Part shown: piece after piece, positions 48,446 through 56,722 of the stretch | Layout: the number at the start of each line of letters is the position of its first letter | How positions within the stretch are numbered: position 1 is the stretch's first letter | Source: Chloroflexi bacterium CFX6 | GTDB lineage: Bacteria > Chloroflexota > Anaerolineae > Anaerolineales > Villigracilaceae | Assembly (NCBI GenBank): GCA_030263595.1 | Contig: SZPG01000007.1 | Coordinates: 1-64,000, forward strand | Length of the DNA: 64,000 nucleotides | Direction of reading: 5' to 3' | The notes under the pieces: model-generated | Told to the model about the DNA's origin: nothing | The model's input: the letters and a program-made list of their open reading frames with translations, nothing else | The model's database searches: none | Position numbers and translations under genes: made by a program

Positions 48446-48840
48446 TCTCCTTTTCTATATGTGATCGTGCAATCCTGCGATCGCACGAATAAACCTGTTT
48501 CCCGGTTCCACGTGTCTTCCGGATCCATGAAAAAAATACCATTCAATTGAATAATTCCATTGCCCAATGACCGTTTCCCGCTCAATCCAGAGCGGATTGC
48601 CTCTGCCAGTTCGATGACCGTCTCGTACGTATCGGCGATTGCCGAGAGTTGAAAACGCGCTCTCTGGATTCTCGATTCGCCCTCGTGCGTATACTGCACC
48701 TCCCCAGTCACGCGCCGATACGTAATGAACGGGCTGGCGCTCGTCTGTGGCGCCGCCACCGGATACACCCGGTCGCCGATCAAACCCGCCACTCCGGGGA
48801 GCTCTGTGATCTCACTCGCCAATGCGCTCTCAAGACTCAT
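48442..48840 (-). CDS. Tail completion/terminator-like protein (DUF3168-like)
   Basis: The 132-residue protein has ITELPGVAGLIGDRVYPVAA PQTSASPFITYRRVTGE (in two parts), the pattern of DUF3168/gp11-like tail completion proteins that cap the tail before joining the head. It overlaps the next gene by 4 bases. ATG at 48,840. Confidence 0.8.
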   Translation of the reverse strand: MSLESALASEITELPGVAGLIGDRVYPVAAPQTSASPFITYRRVTGEVQYTHEGESRIQRARFQLSAIADTYETVIELAEAIRSGLSGKRSLGNGIIQLNGIFFMDPEDTWNRETGLFVRSQDCTITYRKGE

Positions 48841-48860
48841 CTCGCCTCACGCAACACGTA

Positions 48861-49364
48861 TCATCCCGTCTTTTCCAATATTGCCCGCCGATACACGTCT
48901 CCAACTGCATCCACGATCTCATCCGTGCGTTGCATCGCCGGTTGCAAAAATGGACGGGCGCTCACCCCGCGCACCCGGCGGGCGAAGATCGGCTGCCCGC
49001 CCTCGTACCATCTCAGCATCGAGACGCGCTTATCGCTCACCGTCGAATTGACCTTCTTCAAATATGACTGGAAGCGTGTCTTCTTGTGCTTCGGACCGTG
49101 TCCCTTCGTCCCAAACTCACGGAAACGATAGAACCACTTCTCCTTCTTCGGTCCGATGGACGCCACCGCCCGCCCTGAACTCTCCACGACCACCTCGACT
49201 CCAATGTGCGGACCGGGCGCATTCGCACTTGCGTGCCTCTGCACCACCTGCGCCCCTGCCTCTGCCGCCTCGCGAAACACCGCCTGCGTCGCCGCGCCGC
49301 AAGCCCGCAGTCGGCTGGTCAGTTCGTCCAGTCCTTCGAATTTCGTTGTAATTGTGTCAGTCAT
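48861..49364 (-). CDS. HK97 gp10-like head-tail/neck protein
   Basis: The 167-residue protein FEGLDELTSRLRACGAATQA with AEAGAQVVQRHASANAPGPH fits the HK97-gp10-like family (helical start, then xxARxxAPxxTG region). Such proteins form part of the neck between connector and tail. A GC-rich repeat lies between this gene and the next. Confidence 0.82.
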   Translation of the reverse strand: MTDTITTKFEGLDELTSRLRACGAATQAVFREAAEAGAQVVQRHASANAPGPHIGVEVVVESSGRAVASIGPKKEKWFYRFREFGTKGHGPKHKKTRFQSYLKKVNSTVSDKRVSMLRWYEGGQPIFARRVRGVSARPFLQPAMQRTDEIVDAVGDVYRRAILEKTG

Positions 49365-49375
49365 CTCTTGCTTTC

Positions 49376-49446
49376 TCCCCTCTCCATCCTGAGCGGAGGC
49401 GTACCCGCTGTAGTCGAAGGATGGGGAGGGGCTGGGGGAGGGGTCA
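49376..49446. repeat. GC-rich palindrome before the gp10-like gene
   Basis: CTCCCCTCTCCATCCTGAGC ... GTAGTCGAAGGATGGGGAGGGG: arms CCCCTCTCCATCCT and AGGATGGGGAGGGG pair almost perfectly around GAGCGGAGGCGTACCCGCTG. Second copy at 50,052-50,121 is near-identical. Confidence 0.88.
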
Positions 49447-49767
49447 AAGTACCTCGTGGCACATCAACCACGTCTCCCTGTGCTCGCCGAACTGATCCAG
49501 CGCTGACTCGATATGGTACGTATGCGTGCCTTCCACCACTCTCATCTCTGGACGGATGTCGTTCCGATATCGGATGCGGATGCGGATCGTCACATCCGCC
49601 TGCACCTGCGTTGCCTCGATGAATTCGCGCCCGCTCATCGGCTCCACCGCCGCCCACACGGTCGCCACCAGCGCGTCGTACGCGGGGATCTCCTCGCCCG
49701 GCCCGTTCCGCGTCACCGTACCCTTATCGTAGATCTTCACGCGGCGCCGCAACTTCCCGATATTCAT
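49444..49767 (-). CDS. Phage head-tail adaptor (gp9/SPP1 gp16-like)
   Basis: The 107-residue protein MNIGKLRRRVKIYDKGTVTR... with AAVEPMSGREFIEATQVQAD and RIRYRNDIRPEMRVVEG is the standard head-tail joining/stopper protein fold (phage_H_T_join). It closes the head after packaging and links to the tail. Consistent in length and place. Confidence 0.9.
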   Translation of the reverse strand: MNIGKLRRRVKIYDKGTVTRNGPGEEIPAYDALVATVWAAVEPMSGREFIEATQVQADVTIRIRIRYRNDIRPEMRVVEGTHTYHIESALDQFGEHRETWLMCHEVL

Positions 49768-50037
49768 TTACTCGTCCTCTTCATCCCCCTCTCCATCAGT
49801 GCTCTCCTGATGGGGAGGGGCAGGGGAGGGGTCTGCCTCCTCGACTGCCTCTTCATTCCCCTCTCCATCAGTGCTCTTCTGATGGGGAGGGGCAGGGGAG
49901 GGGTCTGCCTGCGCCTTGCCGATCGAAACCAGATAACCCGCGGCGTCCATCTCCGCTGGGCTGATCGCCTCGATCACATCCCCAACGCTCGCAGGTCGTC
50001 CCATGAAATTACACGTCGAAAGAACGTGGATCTGCAT
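49768..50037 (-). CDS. Small head-region protein whose C-terminal half is two repeat copies
   Basis: The 89-residue protein has a real-looking N-terminus MQIHVLSTCNFMGRPASVGD VIEAISPAEMDAAGYLVSIG (in two parts) that resembles small phage proteins found between connector and adaptor. The rest is DPSPAPPHQKSTDGEGNEEA and DPSPAPPHQESTDGEGDEE, which are two 72-base copies of the GC-rich repeat (49,785-49,838 and 49,857-49,910). ATG at 50,037. Confidence 0.65.
   Translation of the reverse strand: MQIHVLSTCNFMGRPASVGDVIEAISPAEMDAAGYLVSIGKAQADPSPAPPHQKSTDGEGNEEAVEEADPSPAPPHQESTDGEGDEEDE
49785..49910. repeat. Two in-frame 72-base copies of the CCCCTCTCCATCAG/CTGATGGGGAGGGG palindrome
   Basis: Each copy has CCCCTCTCCATCAG, a GTGCTCT(C/T) loop, CTGATGGGGAGGGG and CAGGGGAGGGGTCTGCCT. 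Spacing of 72 bases keeps the frame and gives a 24-residue peptide repeat. Confidence 0.92.
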
Positions 50038-50051
50038 GATTGCTCCTTATT

Positions 50052-50121
50052 CTCCCCTCTCCATCCTGAATGGAGGCGTACCCCCCGTAGTCGCAGGATG
50101 GGGAGGGGTCGGGGGAGGGGT
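50052..50121. repeat. GC-rich palindrome between connector and small head gene
   Basis: CCCCTCTCCATCCTGAATGG ... GTCGCAGGATGGGGAGGGG, a near copy of the element at 49,376-49,446. It ends right at the stop of the connector gene. Confidence 0.85.
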
Positions 50122-50690
50122 CAAAACCACGTCGCCCTCTCGCCGATGAACGCCTGCTTGGCGCCCATCGGCATCTCGTTGACAATGTTCCCAATGTTGA
50201 CTGTCTCACGATTCTCGTACCAATACGCTGCCAGAGACAGGATTGCTCGGGTCAATCGCTCAGGCACATCGCTCGGCGCGTCCCCGTACCCCGCTATATA
50301 TCGCACGACCACGCCGCCCGACTCTGCCAGGCTCGTCCCCGGCACGCTGTTGAAGTGGATGCGCCCCGGTTCGCTGCGCGCATCCACCGTGTAATCCGTC
50401 CACGTCGCCTCCACGTTGTTCTCGTCGTAATACTTCACCGAAACCACGCTCTGCAGCGGCGGTCGCATCAGCCCCAGCATGAGATTCGGCGGCCAGTCGT
50501 CGAGGATCATCTCCAGCGTTTGCGTGAGAAACGCCCGCCGCGCCAACTCCTCGCCCGTCTCCCGCGCGCCCTTGATCAACGCGCCGATCAGCGCATCGTC
50601 ATCGCTGATATCCACGCGCAAAAAAACCTTCGCTGTTTCCACGGAAACAGGTTCGACTGTCGGCGGGGTGATCACTCGCAAATTACTCAT
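50121..50690 (-). CDS. Head-tail connector protein (gp6-like)
   Basis: The 189-residue protein has VSVETAKVFLRVDISDDDAL IGALIKGARETGEELARRAF (two parts), the hallmark of phage gp6/YqbG-like connectors that form a ring under the portal. Then DDWPPNLMLGLMRPPLQSVVSV-type core (first 20: DDWPPNLMLGLMRPPLQSVV). ATG at 50,690. Confidence 0.88.
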   Translation of the reverse strand: MSNLRVITPPTVEPVSVETAKVFLRVDISDDDALIGALIKGARETGEELARRAFLTQTLEMILDDWPPNLMLGLMRPPLQSVVSVKYYDENNVEATWTDYTVDARSEPGRIHFNSVPGTSLAESGGVVVRYIAGYGDAPSDVPERLTRAILSLAAYWYENRETVNIGNIVNEMPMGAKQAFIGERATWF

Positions 50691-50700
50691 CCATATACTC

Positions 50701-50994
50701 CTACGGGAAGGCGCTCCGCACGTTGAATACCGACTCTTCCACCGCCGTGCAGGTGCCCGTTCCCTCGAACCGAAAATGCCATTGACCGCTCAGCAGCGCA
50801 ACCACATCCAGGTGGAACGCGCCTGCACTGTCTCGCACCAGGGCGGCATCCGTCAGATACACGTACGTCGTCACCGTCCCACTCGGCGATTTCACTTTGG
50901 CAGATACCGTCGTCGGGTCCGTCAGGATGCCGTCTACCCGGAACTCGACGGAGCATCGCACCTTCTGCCCGCGCTTATACAGGCTGATCGTCAT
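50701..50994 (-). CDS. Small Ig-like phage protein
   Basis: The 97-residue protein MTISLYKRGQKVRCSVEFRV... is a single beta-sandwich with FRFEGTGTCTAVEESVFNV at the end, similar to Ig-like domains seen on phage capsids and tails. It overlaps the repeat-protein gene by 4 bases (ATGA at 50,991-50,994), so is translated with it. Confidence 0.6.
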   Translation of the reverse strand: MTISLYKRGQKVRCSVEFRVDGILTDPTTVSAKVKSPSGTVTTYVYLTDAALVRDSAGAFHLDVVALLSGQWHFRFEGTGTCTAVEESVFNVRSAFP

Positions 50995-52478
50995 AATGGA
51001 TCATCCTCCACTGTGGCAGATTCCCGTATCCGTTCCAGCAGGCTCGCCGTCCACAGCATGGACTGACTCAGCGTCGCTATCTCCGCCAATGACGTGGACA
51101 ACGCCGCCCGTCCCAGCGCCGCCGCCGCCAGCTCGCCCAGCGTGATCGTCAATGCCGCATCCGCCTCTGCTGCTTGACCTGTGACCCGCGACTTTCGACT
51201 CGTGAGTGCCTGCGCAAGATCGCTCTCCGCCACCTGCACGACCAATACTTGCTTGCGCGGGAATAATGCCTGCGCAAGATCGCTCTCCGCCACCGGCTGG
51301 ATGACCACGACCTTCACCCGGCTCAACGCCTGAGCGCTTTCCGACTCTGCCGCCTGCCCGACTGCATTCTGTTTTCTGACAACGACCGCCTGCGCCTCAT
51401 CCGTCTCACTCACTTGACCTGTGACCTTCGACTTTCGACTCGTGATTGCCTGCGCCGTATCCAATTCCTCAACCTGGCTGACGATGGTCACAGCGGATGT
51501 GCTGATCGGTTGTGCCAGATCCGCCTCCGAGGCTTGACCTGTGACCTTCGACTTTCGACTCGTGATTGCCTGCGCCGTATCCAGTTCCTCAATCTGGCTG
51601 ACGATGGTCACAGCGGATGTGCTGATCGGTTGTGCCAGATCCGTCTCACTCGCTTGACCTGTGACCTTCGACTTTCGACTCGTGATTGCCTGCGCCGTAT
51701 CCGTCTCGCTCGCCTGCCCTATGACCTTCGACTTTCGACTCGTGATTGCCTGCGCCAGGTCCGTCTCCGACGTTTGACCTGTGACCTTCGACTTTCGACT
51801 CGTGATTGCCTGCGCCAGGTCCGTCTCCGACGTTTGACCTGTGACCTTCGACTTTTGACGTCCGATTGCCTGCGCCAGGTCCGTCTCACTCACCTGGTTG
51901 ACCGTCCCGATGATCGGACTGCCTCCTAAATTCCCGCCCTCCCAATCGTCAATCCGAGTGGTAGACCCGCTGTCGTATCCGCACAACCCAGCCGCGCCGC
52001 TCGACAAACTGGAATCCGTCTGCGCCCCAGGCGTCCCCGTCGTACTCCCATTGATGTAGGGTCTGATCGTCGTCCCCTCCGCCTCGATCCGCACAATGTT
52101 ATTGACCGCGAACTGCCCAGCCGTCGAACCCAGTTGAGTCCAACTCCCGGATACCATCTTGAACAAATAACCGGATGTACCATAGTTCGCCGCGTACCAT
52201 CCATAATAATTCCCCCCCGTCGCCGCGCGCACGCAAACGCCGATAAAATGTCCCGCCTGCGCAGCAATACGCGCCGCAGAGTATTGATCCGCGTTGAAAC
52301 TATCCGCATTCCAGAATGCCCCCATCTCGTTCCCCGCCCGATTGGGATATACGTCGTCCGACGCCGCCAGAACCTGCAACGTGGATGCCGCGCCCTCCGC
52401 CATCGTCCAATTGGACGAGTACGTGGTCAGCGCCGCGTTCGCGCCGGTCGTAAAGGTATCGGTCGCAGGCAATGCCAT
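50991..52478 (-). CDS. Phage surface protein: lectin-like domain plus thirteen 20-residue repeats
   Basis: The 495-residue protein has an N-terminal LamG/concanavalin-like domain (LPATDTFTTGANAALTTYSS, ... IRIEAEGTTIRPYINGSTTG, about 3-185). Then thirteen 20-residue repeats with consensus VTGQxSETDLAQAITSRKSK occupy about 190-455. A short C-terminal helical tail follows. The repeats match DNA units of exactly 60 bases. It lies between the capsid and connector genes, an odd place for a fibre, so it may decorate the head or form a neck/whisker appendage binding glycans. Copy-number change would keep the frame. Confidence 0.75.
   Translation of the reverse strand: MALPATDTFTTGANAALTTYSSNWTMAEGAASTLQVLAASDDVYPNRAGNEMGAFWNADSFNADQYSAARIAAQAGHFIGVCVRAATGGNYYGWYAANYGTSGYLFKMVSGSWTQLGSTAGQFAVNNIVRIEAEGTTIRPYINGSTTGTPGAQTDSSLSSGAAGLCGYDSGSTTRIDDWEGGNLGGSPIIGTVNQVSETDLAQAIGRQKSKVTGQTSETDLAQAITSRKSKVTGQTSETDLAQAITSRKSKVIGQASETDTAQAITSRKSKVTGQASETDLAQPISTSAVTIVSQIEELDTAQAITSRKSKVTGQASEADLAQPISTSAVTIVSQVEELDTAQAITSRKSKVTGQVSETDEAQAVVVRKQNAVGQAAESESAQALSRVKVVVIQPVAESDLAQALFPRKQVLVVQVAESDLAQALTSRKSRVTGQAAEADAALTITLGELAAAALGRAALSTSLAEIATLSQSMLWTASLLERIRESATVEDDPL
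51121..51902. repeat. 13 tandem 60-base units encoding the 20-residue repeats
   Basis: GTGACCTTCGACTTTCGACT opens units at 51,421, 51,541, 51,661, 51,781 and (with one or a few changes) 51,181, 51,721 and 51,841. Units 51,421-51,540 and 51,541-51,660 form a nearly identical 120-base double unit. The units at 51,241-51,400 are older and diverged. The pattern shows recent expansion. Confidence 0.95.
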
Positions 52479-52485
52479 GAGTATC

Positions 52486-53076
52486 CTATAACGTTGCTAT
52501 CCCGAAGTAGAACGGCGTATCTCCCCATTGATTTGCCAGGCTGCGCAATATCGCGCGCACAGGGGTCGCCGCCGAAATCTGGCTGTAATCGTAATGGAAC
52601 GAATCCGCCGTAGCCCGCAGATTGGCGCGCCACGCGTCCGGCAGATCGCCCCACGTTTGATCCAGGTTGATCTCGTCCGGGATGATGTACTGCCCGTGCA
52701 TCGCATGATGCCGCTGCGCGAACTGCGCCAACCCGCAAATTACGCGCAACAACTCTCGGTAACTCGTCGAGCCAGCCTGCACCCAATCCGCCGGGATGCG
52801 CACCGTTTCAAGCGCCGTCCGCACCGTATTCAACGCCGCCGCCGTCACGTTTCCGTCAATGTTCGACGGCACGCCGAATACGTCCGCATTACCGTTCAGA
52901 CCGTTGAACTGCGCCGTCGTCACGTCGCACGCGGCAATACACTGCGGCAACAGACCGAAGTCGAAGATATTCCACGGCACGTCCAATCCGCCGGGGTTGT
53001 CCCTCCACATCAAATATTTGGGACCTCGCCTGTTGCCAACGACACTCAACGGCATCAGCAAATATCGGATCGCCAT
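52486..53076 (-). CDS. Phage head-region protein, unknown function
   Basis: The 196-residue protein MAIRYLLMPLSVVGNRRGPK... is rich in aromatic residues, with TSYRELLRVICGLAQFAQRH and DEINLDQTWGDLPDAWRANL. I recognise no family. It lies between the repeat protein and two other small head genes, with spacings of 2-8 bases. A decoration or minor capsid role is possible. Confidence 0.6.
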   Translation of the reverse strand: MAIRYLLMPLSVVGNRRGPKYLMWRDNPGGLDVPWNIFDFGLLPQCIAACDVTTAQFNGLNGNADVFGVPSNIDGNVTAAALNTVRTALETVRIPADWVQAGSTSYRELLRVICGLAQFAQRHHAMHGQYIIPDEINLDQTWGDLPDAWRANLRATADSFHYDYSQISAATPVRAILRSLANQWGDTPFYFGIATL

Positions 53077-53078
53077 GT

Positions 53079-53558
53079 TTAGGACGCCCTGAAGAACCCA
53101 GCTGCAGCGATCTGCGCGATCACATCGCTGCCATCCGGCGTTACCGCAAAATCGTGCAGAGTCAACGGCACGATGTTGGCATCCGTGCCGCCTGTGGTGT
53201 CGTTGTCATAACAGATCGCCAGGTCGCTGATCGCGCCGGTGCCATCGTTCGCCACACCCGTCCATGTCTGGTCCGGGATGTCCAGGTCCACGCGGTCGTT
53301 CGTGTCATCCGCCGCGAACGCCACAATGTCCGCATCCGTCAATACCTTGCGGGCATAACCGGTGTTCGTCGCCTCGTTGGTCGTCCCCGCAACCAGGTCG
53401 CTGAGCGTGTCCTTATCCCGCAGGGTCGCATCCGCCTCGATGCCCGATGCTGCCAGCAATACCACGATCAGCGCGCTGTTCGCCGGGTCGTTCGAATCCA
53501 CGCGGTTATATAGCTCCGCCACCCTCCCCTTCGCAATGTTGAAAACCAGGTCAGCCAT
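53079..53558 (-). CDS. Phage head-region protein, unknown function
   Basis: The 159-residue protein MADLVFNIAKGRVAELYNRV DSNDPANSALIVVLLAASGI (two parts) resembles proteins found beside HK97-type capsids in actinophages and other siphoviruses, with DIPDQTWTGVANDGTGAISD and CYDNDTTGGTDANIVPL in the middle. Function unknown; a capsid decoration or stabilising protein is likely. The ATG at 53,558 overlaps the upstream gene by 8 bases. Confidence 0.65.
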   Translation of the reverse strand: MADLVFNIAKGRVAELYNRVDSNDPANSALIVVLLAASGIEADATLRDKDTLSDLVAGTTNEATNTGYARKVLTDADIVAFAADDTNDRVDLDIPDQTWTGVANDGTGAISDLAICYDNDTTGGTDANIVPLTLHDFAVTPDGSDVIAQIAAAGFFRAS

Positions 53559-54087
53559 TGTGGTCTCTCTTCTGCCAGCGGTCGTGTTCTGCCGCATCCA
53601 GCGCGCACTCGAAATACGTCAGCCATTTGTAACCGGCCGGGTTGCTCTCATCCGGGCTGGGCGCTCCATTATGTTTCATTGCCATGTGCAGGCGCGCCAT
53701 CTCGCCGTTTACGTCGTCCGGCAGTTTCTCGCCGCAGTGCAGGCACCACCGCCCCGGCTCGCGCACGATCGTGTAATGCAGGTCCGCCTGCGCCGCGTGC
53801 AGGGTCAATCGGTTGCCCGCGATTTCCATGATCCCCAACTTCACGTATTCCGTCACCAGCGACGTGGAAAAATGCTGTTCGGCATCCACGCCTGTATGCT
53901 CGATCTCCACGCCCGCCAGTTTCGGCGGCGCGATCACCGTATCCACCTGCTGCTTCACCATCGCATCGAGCAGGTCCTCTGACACGCCCGCAGCGCGCAG
54001 GGTCTCGTACCATTTGGCGGTCAATGCCTTACGCTCCGCCTCATAGCGTGTCAGATCGGTCTCGTCGTATACTCGTTTGAGTAGCAT
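53551..54087 (-). CDS. Phage protein with C2H2-type zinc site
   Basis: The 178-residue protein is helical at first (LTRYEAERKALTAKWYETLR) and has a likely zinc site CLHCGEKLPDDVNGEMARLH (about 117-136) with a further His in MAMKHNG. It sits between head genes. I do not recognise the family. ATG at 54,087. Confidence 0.55.
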   Translation of the reverse strand: MLLKRVYDETDLTRYEAERKALTAKWYETLRAAGVSEDLLDAMVKQQVDTVIAPPKLAGVEIEHTGVDAEQHFSTSLVTEYVKLGIMEIAGNRLTLHAAQADLHYTIVREPGRWCLHCGEKLPDDVNGEMARLHMAMKHNGAPSPDESNPAGYKWLTYFECALDAAEHDRWQKRDHNG

Positions 54088-54166
54088 ATCGTGCTCCTGA
54101 AGAGGCTGCCCGCCCGGGAAGGAAGGTAAACAGGCGGGCAGCCCTAGAGAAGACGGGGAGTCCCGT

Positions 54167-54415
54167 CTATCCTCTCTTGGTCGTACGCCGCGGTTTCGGC
54201 GCTTCGATCACAGCCGTTTCAATGGGTTCAGCAGGCGCGTCGGCGGTCTTCATCTGCTCTGCGCCGAATGCCTTCTCGGCGATCTCTTCCGCATATCCGC
54301 CGTCCACGAACGCGCGCGCCTGCTCCTCGCTCAGGTCGTGCGGGCTGGCGTAGACATGCCCCGCCAGATAGTTCCCAGCGGGACCGCTCGCCAGCGCCTT
54401 CATCCTGATCTTCAT
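54167..54415 (-). CDS. Small phage protein after the capsid genes
   Basis: The 82-residue protein MKIRMKALASGPAGNYLAGH VYASPHDLSEEQARAFVDGG (two parts) matches the small head proteins that follow capsid genes in many siphoviruses (AGPxGxxxxGxVxxLxxxxAxxFVxxGYAE). A Lys/Arg-rich tail PKPRRTTKRG ends it. Function unknown; ATG at 54,415. Confidence 0.65.
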   Translation of the reverse strand: MKIRMKALASGPAGNYLAGHVYASPHDLSEEQARAFVDGGYAEEIAEKAFGAEQMKTADAPAEPIETAVIEAPKPRRTTKRG

Positions 54416-54416
54416 G

Positions 54417-54827
54417 CTACGACACCGGCGACTTGCGCGCGCCGGCCTGCACCCAGGCAGCCGCGAGCAGGGCAGCGCTGGCATTGTTCACAGGCGTAAT
54501 GGTCGCGCGGATGTAACGCTTCGAGCCGATGTACCCGATCTTGCGGGTCTCGTTATCGTCGTCGAACTGGAATCCAGCCTCCGCCTCCGTACCCAGCAGG
54601 TCGGTGTCTGCCACAGCCGCCGCGTCGCTCAAATTCGATTGATCGCCCTCCTCCATCAATACCGTGAACGTGGCGTCTGCATCTGCGATCGAACCGGTCA
54701 GGATTGCCAATTCGTTTGCGGCGTAGTTTGCAGTGTCCAAAATCTGACTGACCTGCGGGGTGGTATCAGCTACCGAAGCCGGACTGATCGCGCGGGAAAT
54801 TTTGACGCTGTTATGTAAGTCTTTCAT
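54417..54827 (-). CDS. Phage head decoration-like protein
   Basis: The 136-residue protein MKDLHNSVKISRAISPASVA... has NYAANELAILTGSIADADAT and RKIGYIGSKRYIRATITPVN, a jelly-roll/beta pattern found just downstream of major capsid genes. It may trim or decorate the capsid. The ATG at 54,827 is 14 bases after the capsid gene stop, with GGAG upstream. Confidence 0.65.
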   Translation of the reverse strand: MKDLHNSVKISRAISPASVADTTPQVSQILDTANYAANELAILTGSIADADATFTVLMEEGDQSNLSDAAAVADTDLLGTEAEAGFQFDDDNETRKIGYIGSKRYIRATITPVNNASAALLAAAWVQAGARKSPVS

Positions 54828-54841
54828 CGTAGTCTCCTTCT

Positions 54842-56044
54842 TTATGAAGCCGCGAGTTTGACGCGCACGAACGCCTCTTCCAGCACCGGCATGCCGTCGC
54901 TTTCGAGGCGTCCGATGAAGCCGGTCTGATTCGTAGCGGCATATAACTCGTTCAACCGCTGGATCGAGAAATCCAGCGCATCTGCGGTCCAGTAGAACGA
55001 GAAGTCGCCCAGGATGCCCACGTACTGGCTGGCAGTGAATGTGTTCGGAGAGTACTCGCTCGTGAACAGCGGGATGCCCTCCAGCATGTCGGGCTGTCCG
55101 ATCTGGATCGAGTTCTGCCACAGATAACGGTTCTCGGCGTCCTTCAATTTTGCGAGCATCTTCACGCCGTCACGATGGAAGACCCACTTCGCGCGCGGCC
55201 AATAAGCCGCTTTCAGCGCGTACTTGGCGTTCTTGATGCCGTCCGTCGTGAAGGCGGTCGTGGTGTTATCGGTGCTTACGTCCCGCCCGGTACTGATCCC
55301 GTCCGCAGAGGCGGTAAACACGCCCAGCGGTTGGTTCGCGCCCGAGCCGGTCATGCCCGCCTTCTCGTACGCGACGGCGAACTTGTATGCCAGGCGCTGG
55401 ATCACCAACGCTTCCACGTCCGGGGATAACCGCAACAACTTGTTGCTCACTTTGATGCGCTTCGCCAGTGGGTAGGGATGCAATTCGCGCTTACCGAAGG
55501 ACATCGCCGTATCCTCGTTCCCGGTTCCGAGTTCGCTCGTCCAGTCCGCATCCGCGGGATCGGCAGCCAGGGTCGGCACGCCCAGCGATTGCGCCTGCGT
55601 GACTGTGTTCGGCGTCGCCCACTGGCGGATGAACACCTGGTCGTCCACAGACTGGATCAGGCGGTTGACGAATTGCTGGGGCGAGGTGTAGAACCCGCCC
55701 GAGGCATCCGAATCCGCTTGCAGGGCGCGCAGTTCGGGGGTGATCGCCCCGCGCCGCAGGAAGGCTTCAAAGGCACGCGTGACGGCTTCCTCCTGTGGAG
55801 TCGCGCCGCCGCGTTCGCTGCCGGGGCGCTCGGGTTCCGCATTGGGGACGGCATCGTCTGCCGTCCCCAATCGGCGCAGGTTTTCGATCTTCCGGTCGAT
55901 CTTCGCCACGTCGTCGAAGATCGCGTCGTAGTTGGTCTGCTCCTCGGCGGTGAAGTCGCGGTGTTCCGCATCCGCCGCCTCGAACATGGCGCGCGCCTGG
56001 GTGATCAATTGCGCCCGCCGCGCTAAAAGTTCTCGTTCGTTCAT
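54842..56044 (-). CDS. HK97-type major capsid protein
   Basis: The 400-residue protein has the N-terminal delta/scaffold coiled coil (about 1-100, LLARRAQLITQARAMFEAAD; RKIENLRRL). The HK97 capsid domain then starts near residue 110 (GGFYTSPQQFVNRLIQSVDD; WVFHRDGVKMLAKLKDAENR). The delta part is likely removed by the protease encoded just upstream; the visible junction near EEAVTRAFEAFLRRGAI is the probable cleavage zone. It builds the icosahedral shell. Confidence 0.95.
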   Translation of the reverse strand: MNERELLARRAQLITQARAMFEAADAEHRDFTAEEQTNYDAIFDDVAKIDRKIENLRRLGTADDAVPNAEPERPGSERGGATPQEEAVTRAFEAFLRRGAITPELRALQADSDASGGFYTSPQQFVNRLIQSVDDQVFIRQWATPNTVTQAQSLGVPTLAADPADADWTSELGTGNEDTAMSFGKRELHPYPLAKRIKVSNKLLRLSPDVEALVIQRLAYKFAVAYEKAGMTGSGANQPLGVFTASADGISTGRDVSTDNTTTAFTTDGIKNAKYALKAAYWPRAKWVFHRDGVKMLAKLKDAENRYLWQNSIQIGQPDMLEGIPLFTSEYSPNTFTASQYVGILGDFSFYWTADALDFSIQRLNELYAATNQTGFIGRLESDGMPVLEEAFVRVKLAAS

Positions 56045-56047
56045 GGG

Positions 56048-56722
56048 TTACTTCTCCTTGTTCTGATAGAGGGAACGTTCCGCCAGCATCGCCCGCCTGC
56101 GGCGCATCGCCTGACGCGCCTGCCACTCTCCCGCACCGCCTGGTGCGGTCTGAGGGGCGGAGCGTTGCTGTAGAAACGACTCCGATTTGGATCGGGCTTG
56201 CGCGCTCGCCTCGGGGTATTGCCCGAACGGCACGGGTCCCACGTCGTACAATTTGCCGATTTCCACGATCTCGCGCAGGGCGAGTTGCACTCCGTCGTCG
56301 TCGGCTTCGGTCCATTCCTCCTTGCGCACCGTAAACGCAAAAGAGGATTGACTCACGTCCCCGCGCTTCACCTTCTCCCACACGCTCATCGCCTGCGAAT
56401 CCGCAGGGTTGACATCGATGCTATAACGCAGGGCAGTATCGGTCTGCTCCAGTCGCAGGGTCTCCGCGGTTGTACGCCCCAGCACGTACGTCCAGTCGTG
56501 GTTGAAGGCGGCGATCACGTCGGGCTTCTCGGATAACACGCGCGTAAACGCTCCCGCGCGGATCTTCTCGCGGAACCAGCGTCCCACCACACTCTCGACT
56601 CCGAACACCGCCGCATCGCCCTCGATGACCGGCTTCTCTTCGTCGCCCGCCGCGCGCAGACTCAACGCCACATACCGGCGCTCCAGGTCGGGGATGGGGG
56701 AATCAGAATCATGCTTGTCCAT
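56048..56722 (-). CDS. HK97-family prohead protease
   Basis: The 224-residue serine protease has the family's VIEGDAAVFGVESVVGRWFR start, the catalytic His in IAAFNHDWTYVLGRT and the catalytic Ser in RGDVSQSSFAFTV. It cleaves the capsid delta domain during maturation. It overlaps the portal gene by 14 bases, as is usual in this family, and the capsid gene follows 3 bases later. ATG at 56,722. Confidence 0.93.
   Translation of the reverse strand: MDKHDSDSPIPDLERRYVALSLRAAGDEEKPVIEGDAAVFGVESVVGRWFREKIRAGAFTRVLSEKPDVIAAFNHDWTYVLGRTTAETLRLEQTDTALRYSIDVNPADSQAMSVWEKVKRGDVSQSSFAFTVRKEEWTEADDDGVQLALREIVEIGKLYDVGPVPFGQYPEASAQARSKSESFLQQRSAPQTAPGGAGEWQARQAMRRRRAMLAERSLYQNKEK

Noticed and set aside
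51121-51902. Regular 60-base repeats resembling a CRISPR array
   Set aside because: Repeats are contiguous with no unique spacers, are in an open frame on the minus strand and give a clean 20-residue protein repeat.
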